From Ramlibacter sp. (GTDB taxonomy: Bacteria > Pseudomonadota > Gammaproteobacteria > Burkholderiales > Burkholderiaceae_C), in the NCBI GenBank assembly GCA_013815685.1, contig JACDFR010000041.1, positions 1 to 36,947 of the forward strand: DNA of 36,947 nucleotides, written 5' to 3'. Below, piece by piece: positions 8,324-16,481 of the stretch (its first letter is position 1; each line of letters begins with the position of its first letter). The notes beneath the pieces are model-generated. The model was not told the origin of the DNA and did no database searches. It worked only from the letters and a program-made list of their open reading frames with translations. The translations under genes were made by a program, and so were the position numbers.

Positions 8324-11300
8324 TCAGACAGCCTCAGCCACTTTCGGCTGTCCCAGCGATCGCAGCACGTCCCGCACCATCTGCGCCCGGTCCTTGGGGT
8401 CCTTGAGCTCACGCTCGATTCGCAGCTTCTCGTTGCCGGCGAGCTTGATGTGCTTGTTCTTCTGCACCAATTCGATGATGCGCATCGAATCGATCGGCGG
8501 ATCGGCCTTGAAAGTGATGTGGATCACGCCCGGCGCCGCGTCCACCTTCACCACGCCGTAGGGCCGCGCCAGCACCCGTAGCCGGTGCACGTCGATCAGC
8601 GTCTGGGCCTGCGGCGGCAATTTGCCGAAGCGATCGACAATCTCTTCCAGCAGACCGTCGATCTGTTCAGCGGTCTTCGCCGTGGCCAGCCGCTTGTAGA
8701 TCGACAGGCGCAGGTGCACGTCCCCGCAGTAATCGTTGGGTAGCAGGGCGGGGGCATGCAGGTTGATGTCGGTGGTGACCGACAGCGGCGCCAGCAGGTC
8801 GGGCTCCTTGCCCGCTTTCAGGGAACGGACGGCCTCTGCCAGCATTTCGTTGTAAAGCTGGAAACCGATCTCGAGCATGTTGCCGCTCTGGTTTTCGCCC
8901 AGCACCTCACCTGCACCGCGGATCTCCAGGTCGTGCATGGCCAGGTAGAACCCCGAGCCCAGTTCTTCCATCTGCTGGATCGCATCCAGGCGCTGGGCGG
9001 CCTGCTTGGTCAGGCTCTCGGTGTCCGGCACCATCAGGTACGCGTAGGCCTGGTGATGGCTGCGGCCGACCCGTCCGCGCAGCTGGTGCAGCTGTGCCAG
9101 GCCGAACTTGTCGGCCCGGCTGATCACAATCGTGTTGGCCGTGGGCACGTCGATGCCGGTTTCGATGATGGTGGAGCACAGCAGCAAGTTGAAACGCTGG
9201 GCCACGAAGTCGCGCATCACGCGCTCCAGCTCGCGCTCGGGCATCTGGCCATGAGCCACCGCAATCCGTGCTTCGGGCACCAGCGCCTCGAGCCGCTCAC
9301 GCCGGTTCCGGATGGTCTCGACTTCGTTGTGCAGGAAGTAGACCTGGCCGCCCCGCTTGAGCTCCCGCAGAACCGCCTCGCGGATGACGCCGTTTCCTTC
9401 GTTTCGCACGAAGGTCTTGATGGCCAGGCGCCGCTGCGGCGCCGTGGCGATCACCGACAGGTCGCGCAACCCCTCCAGGGCCATTCCCAGGGTGCGGGGG
9501 ATCGGGGTGGCGGTGAGGGTGAGCACGTCGACCTCGGCGCGCATGGCTTTCATCGCCTCCTTGTGCCGCACGCCGAAACGGTGTTCCTCATCGATGATGA
9601 GCAAGCCCAGGTTCTTGAACCTGGTCGATTCCGAGAGCAGCTTGTGCGTGCCCACGACCACGTCCACGCCGCCGTCGGCCAGGCCCTTGAGCGTCGCGGC
9701 GACTTCCTTGCCGGAGCGAAAGCGCGAAACCTCCGCCACTTTCACCGGCCACTTGCCGAAGCGGTCTTGCAGGGTCTGGAAGTGCTGCTCCGCCAGCAGC
9801 GTGGTGGGGGCCAGGAACGCCACCTGCTTGCCGCCGGTGATGGCGATGAAGGCCGCGCGCAGCGCGACTTCGGTCTTGCCGAAACCCACGTCGCCGCAGA
9901 CCAGGCGGTCCATGGGTTGCGGCGAGATCATGTCCTGGATCACGGCATGGATGGCCGCATTCTGGTCGGCGGTTTCCTCGAAGCCGAAGTCGTTGGCGAA
10001 CACCTCGTAGTCCTGCGCCGAGTAACGGAAGGCGTGCCCCTCCCTGGCAGCGCGGCGCGCGTAGATATTGAGCAGTTCGGCGGCCGTGTCGCGCACCTGT
10101 TCGGCCGCCTTGCGCCTGGCCTTTTCCCATTGGCCCGAGCCGAGCTTGTGCAATGGGGCTTCGTCGGCGGACACGCCGGTGTAGCGGCTGATCTGGTGCA
10201 GCTGGCTGACCGGCACGTACAGGGTGGCCTTCTCGGCGTACTCCAGGTGCAGGAATTCCTGGATGGCCGCCGAGCCGTCGGGGTTCTGCGCCTGTCCCAG
10301 GTCCAGGTTGACCAGGCCCCGGTAGCGGCCGATGCCGTGCTGGGTGTGCACCACGGGGTCGCCGACGTTGAGTTCGGACAGGTCCTTGATCAGCGCTTCG
10401 ACGTCGCTGACCTGCTCCTGTTTCTTGCGCCGGCGCGTGGTGGGTCCGGCGGCGAACAGCTCCGTCTCGGTGATCAGGTCGATGCCCGCTTCCAGCCAGC
10501 TGAAGCCGGTGTTGAGCGGCCCGGTGGCGATGCCCAGCTTTTCGTCGCTTGCCAAGAACTCCTCGAGCGAATCGAACGCGGGTGGCGACAGGTGACTGGC
10601 GCGCAGGAAATCGAGCAGGCTCTCGCGCCGGCCCGCGCTCTCGGCCAGCACCAGGCCCCGCTGCGGGCTGTTGCGCAGGTGCTCCTTCAGGCGTGCCAGC
10701 GGCTCCTCGGCTCCGCGCACGACCGACATGGCGCCGAGCGCCTCGACTTCGGCAAAGCCCGGGCCTTCGACGGCCCGCAGCGCCAGCTGCGCGTGGCGAT
10801 TCGCATGGCCATAAAACTGCTCGGCCGTGAGAAACAAAGTTTCCGGCGGCAGAGCAGGGCGGTCGGGATCGCCCTGTAAAAGACGGTAGCGGTCGCGGGT
10901 GTCCTGCCAGAATCGCAGGAAGGCCGGTTCAAGGTCGCCGTGCAGCACAACCGTGGCTTGTTCGCCCACGTAATCGAACACGGTCGCGGTGTCGTCGAAG
11001 AAAAGGGGCAGGTAGTACTCGATGCCCGCCGTCGCCACGCCGTTTCCGATGTCCTTGTAGATGCGGCTTTTGGTCGGGTCGCCGTCCAGCACCTCCCGCC
11101 ACCGGCTGCGGAACCTGGACCTGGCTTCGTCATCCATGGGGAACTCACGGCCCGGCAGCAGGCGCACCTCGGGCACCGGATAAAGGCTGCGCTGGCTGTC
11201 GGGGTCGAAGGTGCGAATCGAATCGATCTCGTCGTCGAAGAGGTCTACCCGGTAAGGAACGGCCGAGCCCATTGGAAATAGGTCGATCAGCCCGCCGCGC

Positions 11301-11788
11301 ACCGCGTACTCGCCCGGGCTCACCACCTGCGTCACATGGCTGTAGCCCGCCAGAGTCAACTGGGCCTTGAGCTTGGCCTCTTCCAGCTTCTGCCTGACCC
11401 GGAAGTGGAAGGTGTAGCCCGCCAGGAAGCTCGGCGGCGCAACGCGGTAGAGCACCGTGGTAGCCGGGACGACCACGACGTTGGCTTCGCCCTGCGAAAT
11501 CCGCCAGAGCGTGGCCAGCCGCTCGCTGATCAGGTCCTGGTGCGGCGAGAAGCTGTCGTAGGGTAGCGTTTCCCAGTCGGGAAACAGCGCGCAGCGCAGG
11601 TCGGGCACGAAGAATGCCATCTCGTCGATCAGGCGCTGCGCATCCGTGGCATCGGCCGTGACGATGGCCATGAGTTTGCCCGCTGCTTTTTCGCGCTCGG
11701 CCAGCCGGGCGAGCAACAGGGCATCGGCCGAGCCGGGAGGGCGGGGCAGCGTGAATCGTTTTCCGGGGCTTAAGTAGGGTAAATCCAT
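8324..11788 (-). CDS. mfd: Transcription-repair coupling factor
   Basis: This 1154-residue protein is full length for Mfd. It removes RNA polymerase stalled at DNA lesions and recruits UvrA. In order it has the UvrB-homology region (N-terminal third), the CarD-like polymerase-binding domain (VGDPVVHTQHGIGRYRG at about 474), and the RecG-like helicase with Walker A GDVGFGKTEVALRA (about 630), DEEHRFG (about 729), TLTATPIPRTL and QLRGRVGRS (about 900). The C-terminal TRCF domain ends the chain. ATG 11788 is preferred over an in-frame TTG at 11800. The 66-bp gap to divergent ispD holds a strong hairpin. Confidence 0.97.
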   Translation of the reverse strand: MDLPYLSPGKRFTLPRPPGSADALLLARLAEREKAAGKLMAIVTADATDAQRLIDEMAFFVPDLRCALFPDWETLPYDSFSPHQDLISERLATLWRISQGEANVVVVPATTVLYRVAPPSFLAGYTFHFRVRQKLEEAKLKAQLTLAGYSHVTQVVSPGEYAVRGGLIDLFPMGSAVPYRVDLFDDEIDSIRTFDPDSQRSLYPVPEVRLLPGREFPMDDEARSRFRSRWREVLDGDPTKSRIYKDIGNGVATAGIEYYLPLFFDDTATVFDYVGEQATVVLHGDLEPAFLRFWQDTRDRYRLLQGDPDRPALPPETLFLTAEQFYGHANRHAQLALRAVEGPGFAEVEALGAMSVVRGAEEPLARLKEHLRNSPQRGLVLAESAGRRESLLDFLRASHLSPPAFDSLEEFLASDEKLGIATGPLNTGFSWLEAGIDLITETELFAAGPTTRRRKKQEQVSDVEALIKDLSELNVGDPVVHTQHGIGRYRGLVNLDLGQAQNPDGSAAIQEFLHLEYAEKATLYVPVSQLHQISRYTGVSADEAPLHKLGSGQWEKARRKAAEQVRDTAAELLNIYARRAAREGHAFRYSAQDYEVFANDFGFEETADQNAAIHAVIQDMISPQPMDRLVCGDVGFGKTEVALRAAFIAITGGKQVAFLAPTTLLAEQHFQTLQDRFGKWPVKVAEVSRFRSGKEVAATLKGLADGGVDVVVGTHKLLSESTRFKNLGLLIIDEEHRFGVRHKEAMKAMRAEVDVLTLTATPIPRTLGMALEGLRDLSVIATAPQRRLAIKTFVRNEGNGVIREAVLRELKRGGQVYFLHNEVETIRNRRERLEALVPEARIAVAHGQMPERELERVMRDFVAQRFNLLLCSTIIETGIDVPTANTIVISRADKFGLAQLHQLRGRVGRSHHQAYAYLMVPDTESLTKQAAQRLDAIQQMEELGSGFYLAMHDLEIRGAGEVLGENQSGNMLEIGFQLYNEMLAEAVRSLKAGKEPDLLAPLSVTTDINLHAPALLPNDYCGDVHLRLSIYKRLATAKTAEQIDGLLEEIVDRFGKLPPQAQTLIDVHRLRVLARPYGVVKVDAAPGVIHITFKADPPIDSMRIIELVQKNKHIKLAGNEKLRIERELKDPKDRAQMVRDVLRSLGQPKVAEAV

Positions 11789-11800
11789 AAACAAATGCAA

Positions 11801-11829
11801 ACACCCCGCCCATGACGCGGGTGGGGTGT
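11801..11829. other. 11-bp hairpin between mfd and ispD
   Basis: ACACCCC (11801-11807) pairs with GGGGTGT (11823-11829), a G-U pair extends it, and CCC (11809-11811) pairs with GGG (11819-11821) around a seven-base loop. On the minus strand it ends 12 bases before the mfd ATG and is followed by a T-rich stretch, so it would fold in the mfd leader as a weak terminator or translation block. Confidence 0.5.
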
Positions 11830-11854
11830 GAGCCGCGATTTTAGAATGGACGCT

Positions 11855-12556
11855 ATGCCAACGAGTGACAGCAAGACCAATTCACGTTTTTATGCCTTGG
11901 TTCCTTGCGCGGGCACGGGTAGCCGCGCCGGCAAACAAGGGCCGAAGCAGTACGAGCGAATCGCCGGCCACCCGATGGTCTGGCATACCCTGGCCGCGTT
12001 CGGCGCCGTGCGCCGTATTGCCAGGACCGTGGTGGTCGTCGCGCCCGGCGATGGCTTCTTCGAACGCAACCCCGCATCGGCGCTGGTGGTGCCCTGCGGT
12101 GGGGCTACCCGGGCGGCCAGTGTCGCCAACGGACTCTACGAACTGCAGCGTGTGGGCGCGGGCGAGCAGGATTGGGTGCTGGTCCACGACGCCGCCCGAT
12201 GCCTGATCACGCCCGCACTGGTCGACGCGCTCATCGACGCTTGCGAGCACGATGAAGTCGGTGGGCTGCTGGCCCACAGGCTCGCCGACACGCTAAAGCG
12301 CGAGGAGGGCGGCCGGGCGGCGCAGACACTGGAGCGCGACGACAAGTGGCTGGCCCAGACCCCGCAGATGTTCCGTATCGGCATGCTGATGCACGCCCTG
12401 GAGCGCTCGGGTGGGCAAGTCACCGACGAAGCTTCGGCGATCGAAGCTTTGGGCCATCGCCCGCTGCTCGTTCCGGGCGGGAGTCACAATTTCAAGGTAA
12501 CCTTCCCGGATGACTTCGCGCTTGCCGAGGCCGTGCTCAAGGGCCGGTTGAGTTGA
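11855..12556 (+). CDS. ispD: 2-C-methyl-D-erythritol 4-phosphate cytidylyltransferase
   Basis: This enzyme of 233 residues joins CTP and MEP in the non-mevalonate isoprenoid pathway. The nucleotide-binding motif is [10 protein letters not shown] followed by PKQY (about residues 16-32), with a Pro-Cys replacing the usual Ala-Ala at the start of the glycine-rich loop, as seen in several Burkholderiales. VHDAARC and the TPQMF motif, both typical of IspD, are present. ATG 11855 fits the family start; ATG 11846 and GTG 11828 are also in frame. It overlaps ispF by four bases, so the two consecutive-pathway enzymes are translationally coupled. Confidence 0.93.
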   Translation: MPTSDSKTNSRFYALVPCAGTGSRAGKQGPKQYERIAGHPMVWHTLAAFGAVRRIARTVVVVAPGDGFFERNPASALVVPCGGATRAASVANGLYELQRVGAGEQDWVLVHDAARCLITPALVDALIDACEHDEVGGLLAHRLADTLKREEGGRAAQTLERDDKWLAQTPQMFRIGMLMHALERSGGQVTDEASAIEALGHRPLLVPGGSHNFKVTFPDDFALAEAVLKGRLS

Positions 12557-13038
12557 ACATCCCCTCGTTTCGCATCGGGGAGGGGTGGGACCTGCACGCC
12601 CTGGTTCCAGGGCGCAAGCTCGTCATCGGCGGCGTCGAGATCCCCTTTGAAATGGGCTTACTCGGCCATTCCGATGCCGATGTGCTGCTGCATGCGGTCA
12701 CCGACGCGCTGCTCGGCGCGGCGGGGCTGGGCGATATCGGCCGCCATTTCCCCGACACCGACGAACGTTTCAAGGGCGCCGATTCGCTCGTGCTGCTGAC
12801 CGAGGCGGTCCGGCGGGTGCGCGAGCGGGATTTTCGCATCTGCAACGTCGACAGCACGGTGATCGCCGAGGCGCCCAAGCTCGCGCCCTACATTGGCGCG
12901 ATGCGCCAGCGCATCGCGCAGGCGCTGGACTTGGCGCCGGACCTCGTCAACGTGAAGGCCAAGACAGCAGAGAAGATGGGCCCTGTGGGCCAGGGGCTGG
13001 CCATCGAGGCCCGGGCCGTGGTGCTGCTCACGGCTTGA
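12553..13038 (+). CDS. ispF: 2-C-methyl-D-erythritol 2,4-cyclodiphosphate synthase
   Basis: This 161-residue protein has the full IspF signature. GEGWDLHAL carries the Asp and His zinc ligands, the stretch [18 protein letters not shown] is intact, and HFPDTDE and KAKTAEKMG complete the active site. The enzyme closes CDP-ME-2-phosphate to the cyclic diphosphate. There is no ATG near the N-terminus; the start is TTG 12553-12555, overlapping the ispD stop as TTGA. This forces coupling to ispD translation. In some proteobacteria IspD and IspF are fused; here they are separate but overlapping. Confidence 0.95.
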   Translation: MNIPSFRIGEGWDLHALVPGRKLVIGGVEIPFEMGLLGHSDADVLLHAVTDALLGAAGLGDIGRHFPDTDERFKGADSLVLLTEAVRRVRERDFRICNVDSTVIAEAPKLAPYIGAMRQRIAQALDLAPDLVNVKAKTAEKMGPVGQGLAIEARAVVLLTA

Positions 13039-13044
13039 TCGGCG

Positions 13045-14424
13045 TCAGTGCGCGGCCTCGGCCTTGTGTTCGGGCTCTGGGGGTTGCGGCGGGCTGGCCT
13101 TGGGCTTTTGCAGCTTGATGTGGGCCGCGAGGCCACCGGAGGTGGTGTTGGCCAGGGCGAAGATGCCGCCCATGCGCTGCACCGTCTTGTCGACGATCGC
13201 CAGGCCCAGGCCGGCGCCGGTGGCCGCCGTGCGGGCTGCGTCACCACGGAAAAACGGCTTGATCAGGTTTGGCAGCGCCTCGGGCGCCACGCCCATCCCG
13301 TGATCGCGCACCTTGAGCAGCACCCATTCATTGCGGGACTTGGCGGCGATGTCGACCACGGCAATGCCGGTCTCAGGCGTCTTGCCGTAGCGTCGCGCGT
13401 TCTCCAGCAGGTTGGACACGACGCGGGCCAGCTCGACTTCGTCCGCGAGCACGACCAGGCCCTTGGAAACGTCGAGATTGATCCGCATGTCGCCGTGGTC
13501 CTGCACCGCATAGAGGCAGGCCTCGATCACGTCGTTGAGCAGTACCGGCTTGAGCTCCGCATGGTCGGGGCGGGCATAGTCGAGAAACTTGTCGATGATG
13601 GCGTCGAGCTGGTCGATGTCCGCCGCCATGTGCTCACGCGCATCCGAATCGGCCACGCTCATCTCCGTCTCCAGGCGCAGGCGGGCCAGGGGCGTGCGCA
13701 GGTCGTGCGAGATGCCGGCGAGCATCACCGCCCGGTCCTGCTCGATCTTGGCGAGCTGCTGGGCCATCCGGTTGAAGCCGATATTGACCTCGCGAATCTC
13801 GCTGGTTACGGCCTTCTCGTCGAGGCGGCTGGCGTCGAAGTCGCCGTCGCGCACACGGCTGGCCGCGAACGACAGTTGTTTGAGCGGGCGATTGATCAGC
13901 CGGGCGATCAGCGCGGCACCCGCCAGCGACAGGCCCGCGGCGGTGATCAGCCAGATCAGCCAGGTACGCCCGCCCACTCGGGTGAGGCGCGACCGGTCGA
14001 GCAGCATCCAGTACTGGTCGGCGTCGATCTTGAAGCCGACCCACAGGCCCTCTTCGCCGTTCACGCTGGCGGCCATCACGGTGCCGGGACCGAGCCGGGT
14101 CACCAGTTCGTCCATGACGCGGGTGTCGAGCTCGCCGGCGGTGAAGGTGGCGTGACGGTCGCCCGGCTCGCGCGGCACGATGCGCACACCTTCCTGGTCA
14201 GCCAGGGTCTTGATGAGCGATACGCGGGCGATCGAGTCGGAGTGAACCAGCGCCGCGCGGCTGAGATTCACGAGCGAGGCGATCTGCTGGGCGGTCTGCA
14301 CGGCCCGGGGCTCGAACTCCAGCGCACGAAAGGTCTGCAGCCAGGCCACGATGCTGCCGATCAGCAGCAAGGACAGCAGGAAGAAGGTACGCCAGAACAG
14401 GGAGAGTCCGACCCGCGGCCGCAT
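13045..14424 (-). CDS. envZ: EnvZ-type sensor histidine kinase
   Basis: This inner-membrane kinase of 459 residues has one membrane helix at about 10-30, a periplasmic domain, a second helix at about 155-180, a HAMP domain (NRPLKQLSFAASRVRDGDFDA), HisKA with SHDLRTPLARL (His about 239), and HATPase_c with NLLENARRYG, DHGMGVA and GAGLGLAI. The layout and pairing with ompR support the name. The start is uncertain: ATG 14424 has no clear ribosome-binding site, while an in-frame TTG at 14499 has AGGGG eight bases ahead and would add 25 residues. The C-terminal tail is Pro/Glu/Lys-rich and probably disordered. It lies 139 bp after ompR on the same strand. Confidence 0.88.
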   Translation of the reverse strand: MRPRVGLSLFWRTFFLLSLLLIGSIVAWLQTFRALEFEPRAVQTAQQIASLVNLSRAALVHSDSIARVSLIKTLADQEGVRIVPREPGDRHATFTAGELDTRVMDELVTRLGPGTVMAASVNGEEGLWVGFKIDADQYWMLLDRSRLTRVGGRTWLIWLITAAGLSLAGAALIARLINRPLKQLSFAASRVRDGDFDASRLDEKAVTSEIREVNIGFNRMAQQLAKIEQDRAVMLAGISHDLRTPLARLRLETEMSVADSDAREHMAADIDQLDAIIDKFLDYARPDHAELKPVLLNDVIEACLYAVQDHGDMRINLDVSKGLVVLADEVELARVVSNLLENARRYGKTPETGIAVVDIAAKSRNEWVLLKVRDHGMGVAPEALPNLIKPFFRGDAARTAATGAGLGLAIVDKTVQRMGGIFALANTTSGGLAAHIKLQKPKASPPQPPEPEHKAEAAH

Positions 14425-14563
14425 ATCCAGCGGAGCCGGCGCCGTCTCGAGCGGTGCCGGTCCGGTAACGTCGATACTCGTGGCGACACCGCGGATCAAT
14501 TGCCAGTCCCCTGCTTCAGTTATTACCCTCCGATTATTGTTGAAGTCGGCAGCAATAACGCGA

Positions 14564-15295
14564 TCAACCCGCCCCATCCGGTACGAAGACGTAACCCACG
14601 CCCCACACTGTCTGAATATAGCGGGGCGCAGCCGGGTCGACTTCGACCAATTTACGCAGGCGCGATACCTGAACGTCCAGGCTGCGGTCGAAGGGCTCGA
14701 ATTCGCGGCCACGCGCCAGTTGGGCCAGCTTTTCGCGCGACAGCGGCTGGCGCGGGTGCCGCACCAGGGCTTTGAGCATGGCGAATTCGCCGGTGGTCAG
14801 GGGCAACTCTTCGCCATTCTTGCGCAGCGTGCGGGCGCCGAGATCGAAGGCGAACGGGCCGAACGACACCACTTCGTTGTCGCTCGACGGTGCGCCGGGT
14901 GCCTCTTGGGCGGGGCGGCGGCGCAGCACGGCGTGGACCCGCGCCAGCAGCTCGCGCGGGTTGAAGGGCTTGCCCAGGTAATCGTCGGCGCCCACTTCGA
15001 GGCCGACAATTCGGTCGACGTCCTCGCCTTTGGCGGTGAGCATGATGATGGGGGTGCGGTCATTGGCCGCGCGAAGACGCCGGCAGATCGACAGTCCGTC
15101 CTCGCCGGGCATCATCAGGTCGAGCACGATCAGATCGGCCGTCTCACGCAGCATCAGCCGGTTGAGCGCCTTGCCGTCTTCCGCTAGGATGACCTCGAAG
15201 CCTTCCTGGGTCAGGTAACGGCGCAGCAGATCGCGGATGCGAGCGTCATCGTCAACGACCAGTATTTTGTCGGTTCGGGCTGCAGCTTGGGACAT
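14564..15295 (-). CDS. ompR: OmpR-type response regulator
   Basis: This DNA-binding regulator has 243 residues. The receiver domain has the acidic pocket VVDDD (residues 14-18), the phosphoacceptor D59 in VLDLMMPGEDG, T87 and K109 in YLGKPF. The winged-helix Trans_reg_C domain follows from about residue 140 with the ending YIQTVWGVGYVF, typical of the family. With the linked envZ it would form an osmotic or envelope-stress two-component system controlling porins in related bacteria. Two inverted ATTTGTAACA boxes just upstream suggest autoregulation. Confidence 0.93.
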   Translation of the reverse strand: MSQAAARTDKILVVDDDARIRDLLRRYLTQEGFEVILAEDGKALNRLMLRETADLIVLDLMMPGEDGLSICRRLRAANDRTPIIMLTAKGEDVDRIVGLEVGADDYLGKPFNPRELLARVHAVLRRRPAQEAPGAPSSDNEVVSFGPFAFDLGARTLRKNGEELPLTTGEFAMLKALVRHPRQPLSREKLAQLARGREFEPFDRSLDVQVSRLRKLVEVDPAAPRYIQTVWGVGYVFVPDGAG

Positions 15296-15313
15296 GATGC
15301 TCCAAAAAAATGG

Positions 15314-15393
15314 ATTTGTAACAGAGCCGATTCTGAAGGGCTTGGAGCTCTGCGTGCGGGGTTTGCCGGTACCCTTGACACAGTGTTACAAAT
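15314..15393. promoter_or_regulatory. Inverted pair of ATTTGTAACA boxes upstream of ompR
   Basis: ATTTGTAACA at 15314-15323 and its exact reverse complement TGTTACAAAT at 15384-15393 flank 60 bp of the ompR leader. The core TTTGTAACA resembles the right half of the enterobacterial OmpR site, so these are candidate OmpR boxes. A TTGACA hexamer at 15375-15380 lies beside the second box. Binding is inferred, not shown. Confidence 0.4.
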
Positions 15394-15462
15394 GTTGCCC
15401 CACGAGGCAAGGGTTCACGCGCACCGTGTGAACCTGCGCTATCTCTGTCCGTTGAACGCATC

Positions 15463-15681
15463 ATGAAGCAATTTCTGATCCTCATCGGTCTCTCGGGCGC
15501 GGCGGTTTGCAACGTCCCTGGTGCGTCGCCCTCAGTCCAGCATTCATCGCCGGAGCCCCCCGCCGTACAGACTGAAGCCGCGAGCCCCAAGCCGACGGGC
15601 CTCAAGCAACTGTCGGATCAGGAGCGGGCAGTGCTGCGCCGCCAGCTCTACCAATACAGCCGCATCGCGAGCAAGGGCTGA
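15463..15681 (+). CDS. Small exported hypothetical protein
   Basis: This 72-residue protein begins with a short signal-peptide-like stretch (MKQFLILIGLSGAAVC, with a possible lipoprotein-like Cys at 16). It continues with a Pro/Ser/Ala-rich linker and ends in an amphipathic segment, LKQLSDQERAVLRRQLYQY. That segment is like the LSxxERAxLRRQL helix found at the end of many small periplasmic proteins in this group. No function is known to me. It is divergent from ompR across a 167-bp gap. It has no good ribosome-binding site, so its expression is moderately supported. Confidence 0.5.
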   Translation: MKQFLILIGLSGAAVCNVPGASPSVQHSSPEPPAVQTEAASPKPTGLKQLSDQERAVLRRQLYQYSRIASKG

Positions 15682-15723
15682 CTGCCGGGTTACGCTCGAC
15701 GACTTTGCTCCTTCATTCGTCCC

Positions 15724-16434
15724 ATGAAAATTCCGAACACGACGCGCCCGGCAACCGCCCTGGCGCTGGCAACGATGTGTGCCGTCGCCACGGCGCAGAC
15801 CCCGGCGCCGCCGCAAAACGTCCTGCAGTTGTCGGCCAGCAGCACGGTGGAAGTGCAGCAGGACTTGTTGAGCCTGAGCCTGACCACCACCCGGGAAGGC
15901 AACGATCCCAACACCGTCCAAAGCCAGTTGAAAGCGGCGCTGGACGCGGCACTGGCGGAGGCGCGCAGGTCGGCGCAAGCCGGCCAGCTCGATGTGCGCA
16001 CAGGGAATTTCGGCCTCTACCCGCGCCACGGCCGCGATGGCAAGCTCAGTGGATGGAACGGTACGGCCGAGCTGGTGCTCGAGGGCCGGGACTTTGCCCG
16101 CATTACCCAGACGGCCGGAAAGATCCAGACCATGACATTGGGGCGGGTGAGCTTCGGCCTCAGCCGTGACCAGCGCGCCAAAGTGGAAGGCGAGGCGCAG
16201 ATGGTGGCAATCGAGCGGTTCAAGGCCAAGGCGGGCGAACTGGCCAAGGGCTTCGGCTTTTCCGGCTACAGCCTGCGCGAGGTGACGGTGAACGGCAGCG
16301 ACCAGAACTTCGTGCCGCTGCAGCGCATGGAGATGGCAACAGCCAAGGGCGCACCGGCGGACATGGCTGTGCCGGTCGAAGCGGGCAAAAGCACGGTGAT
16401 CATCACGGTCTCGGGTTCCGTACAACTGCGCTAG
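15724..16434 (+). CDS. SIMPL-domain (DUF541) periplasmic protein
   Basis: This protein of 236 residues has a signal peptide (TALALATMCAVATAQ) and then the SIMPL/DUF541 pattern: LQLSASSTVEVQQDLLSLSLTTTREG, an Ala-rich helix, and the late ITVSGSVQLR strand. Family members (E. coli YggE, BP26 of Brucella) are periplasmic and linked to oxidative-stress tolerance or oligomeric ring formation, but their biochemical role is unsettled. The length is usual. It is followed 47 bp downstream by the lipid-kinase-like gene, with a strong hairpin in between or inside that gene's start. Confidence 0.85.
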   Translation: MKIPNTTRPATALALATMCAVATAQTPAPPQNVLQLSASSTVEVQQDLLSLSLTTTREGNDPNTVQSQLKAALDAALAEARRSAQAGQLDVRTGNFGLYPRHGRDGKLSGWNGTAELVLEGRDFARITQTAGKIQTMTLGRVSFGLSRDQRAKVEGEAQMVAIERFKAKAGELAKGFGFSGYSLREVTVNGSDQNFVPLQRMEMATAKGAPADMAVPVEAGKSTVIITVSGSVQLR

Positions 16435-16481
16435 GTGCTGTCCGACACCGCGCCGGCGAAGCGCCCGCTAGGCTCGGCCCG

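Noticed and set aside
8756..10879. Open frame of about 700 codons on the plus strand
   Set aside because: It is antisense to mfd, rich in Gly/Arg/Gln/His and without any family pattern.
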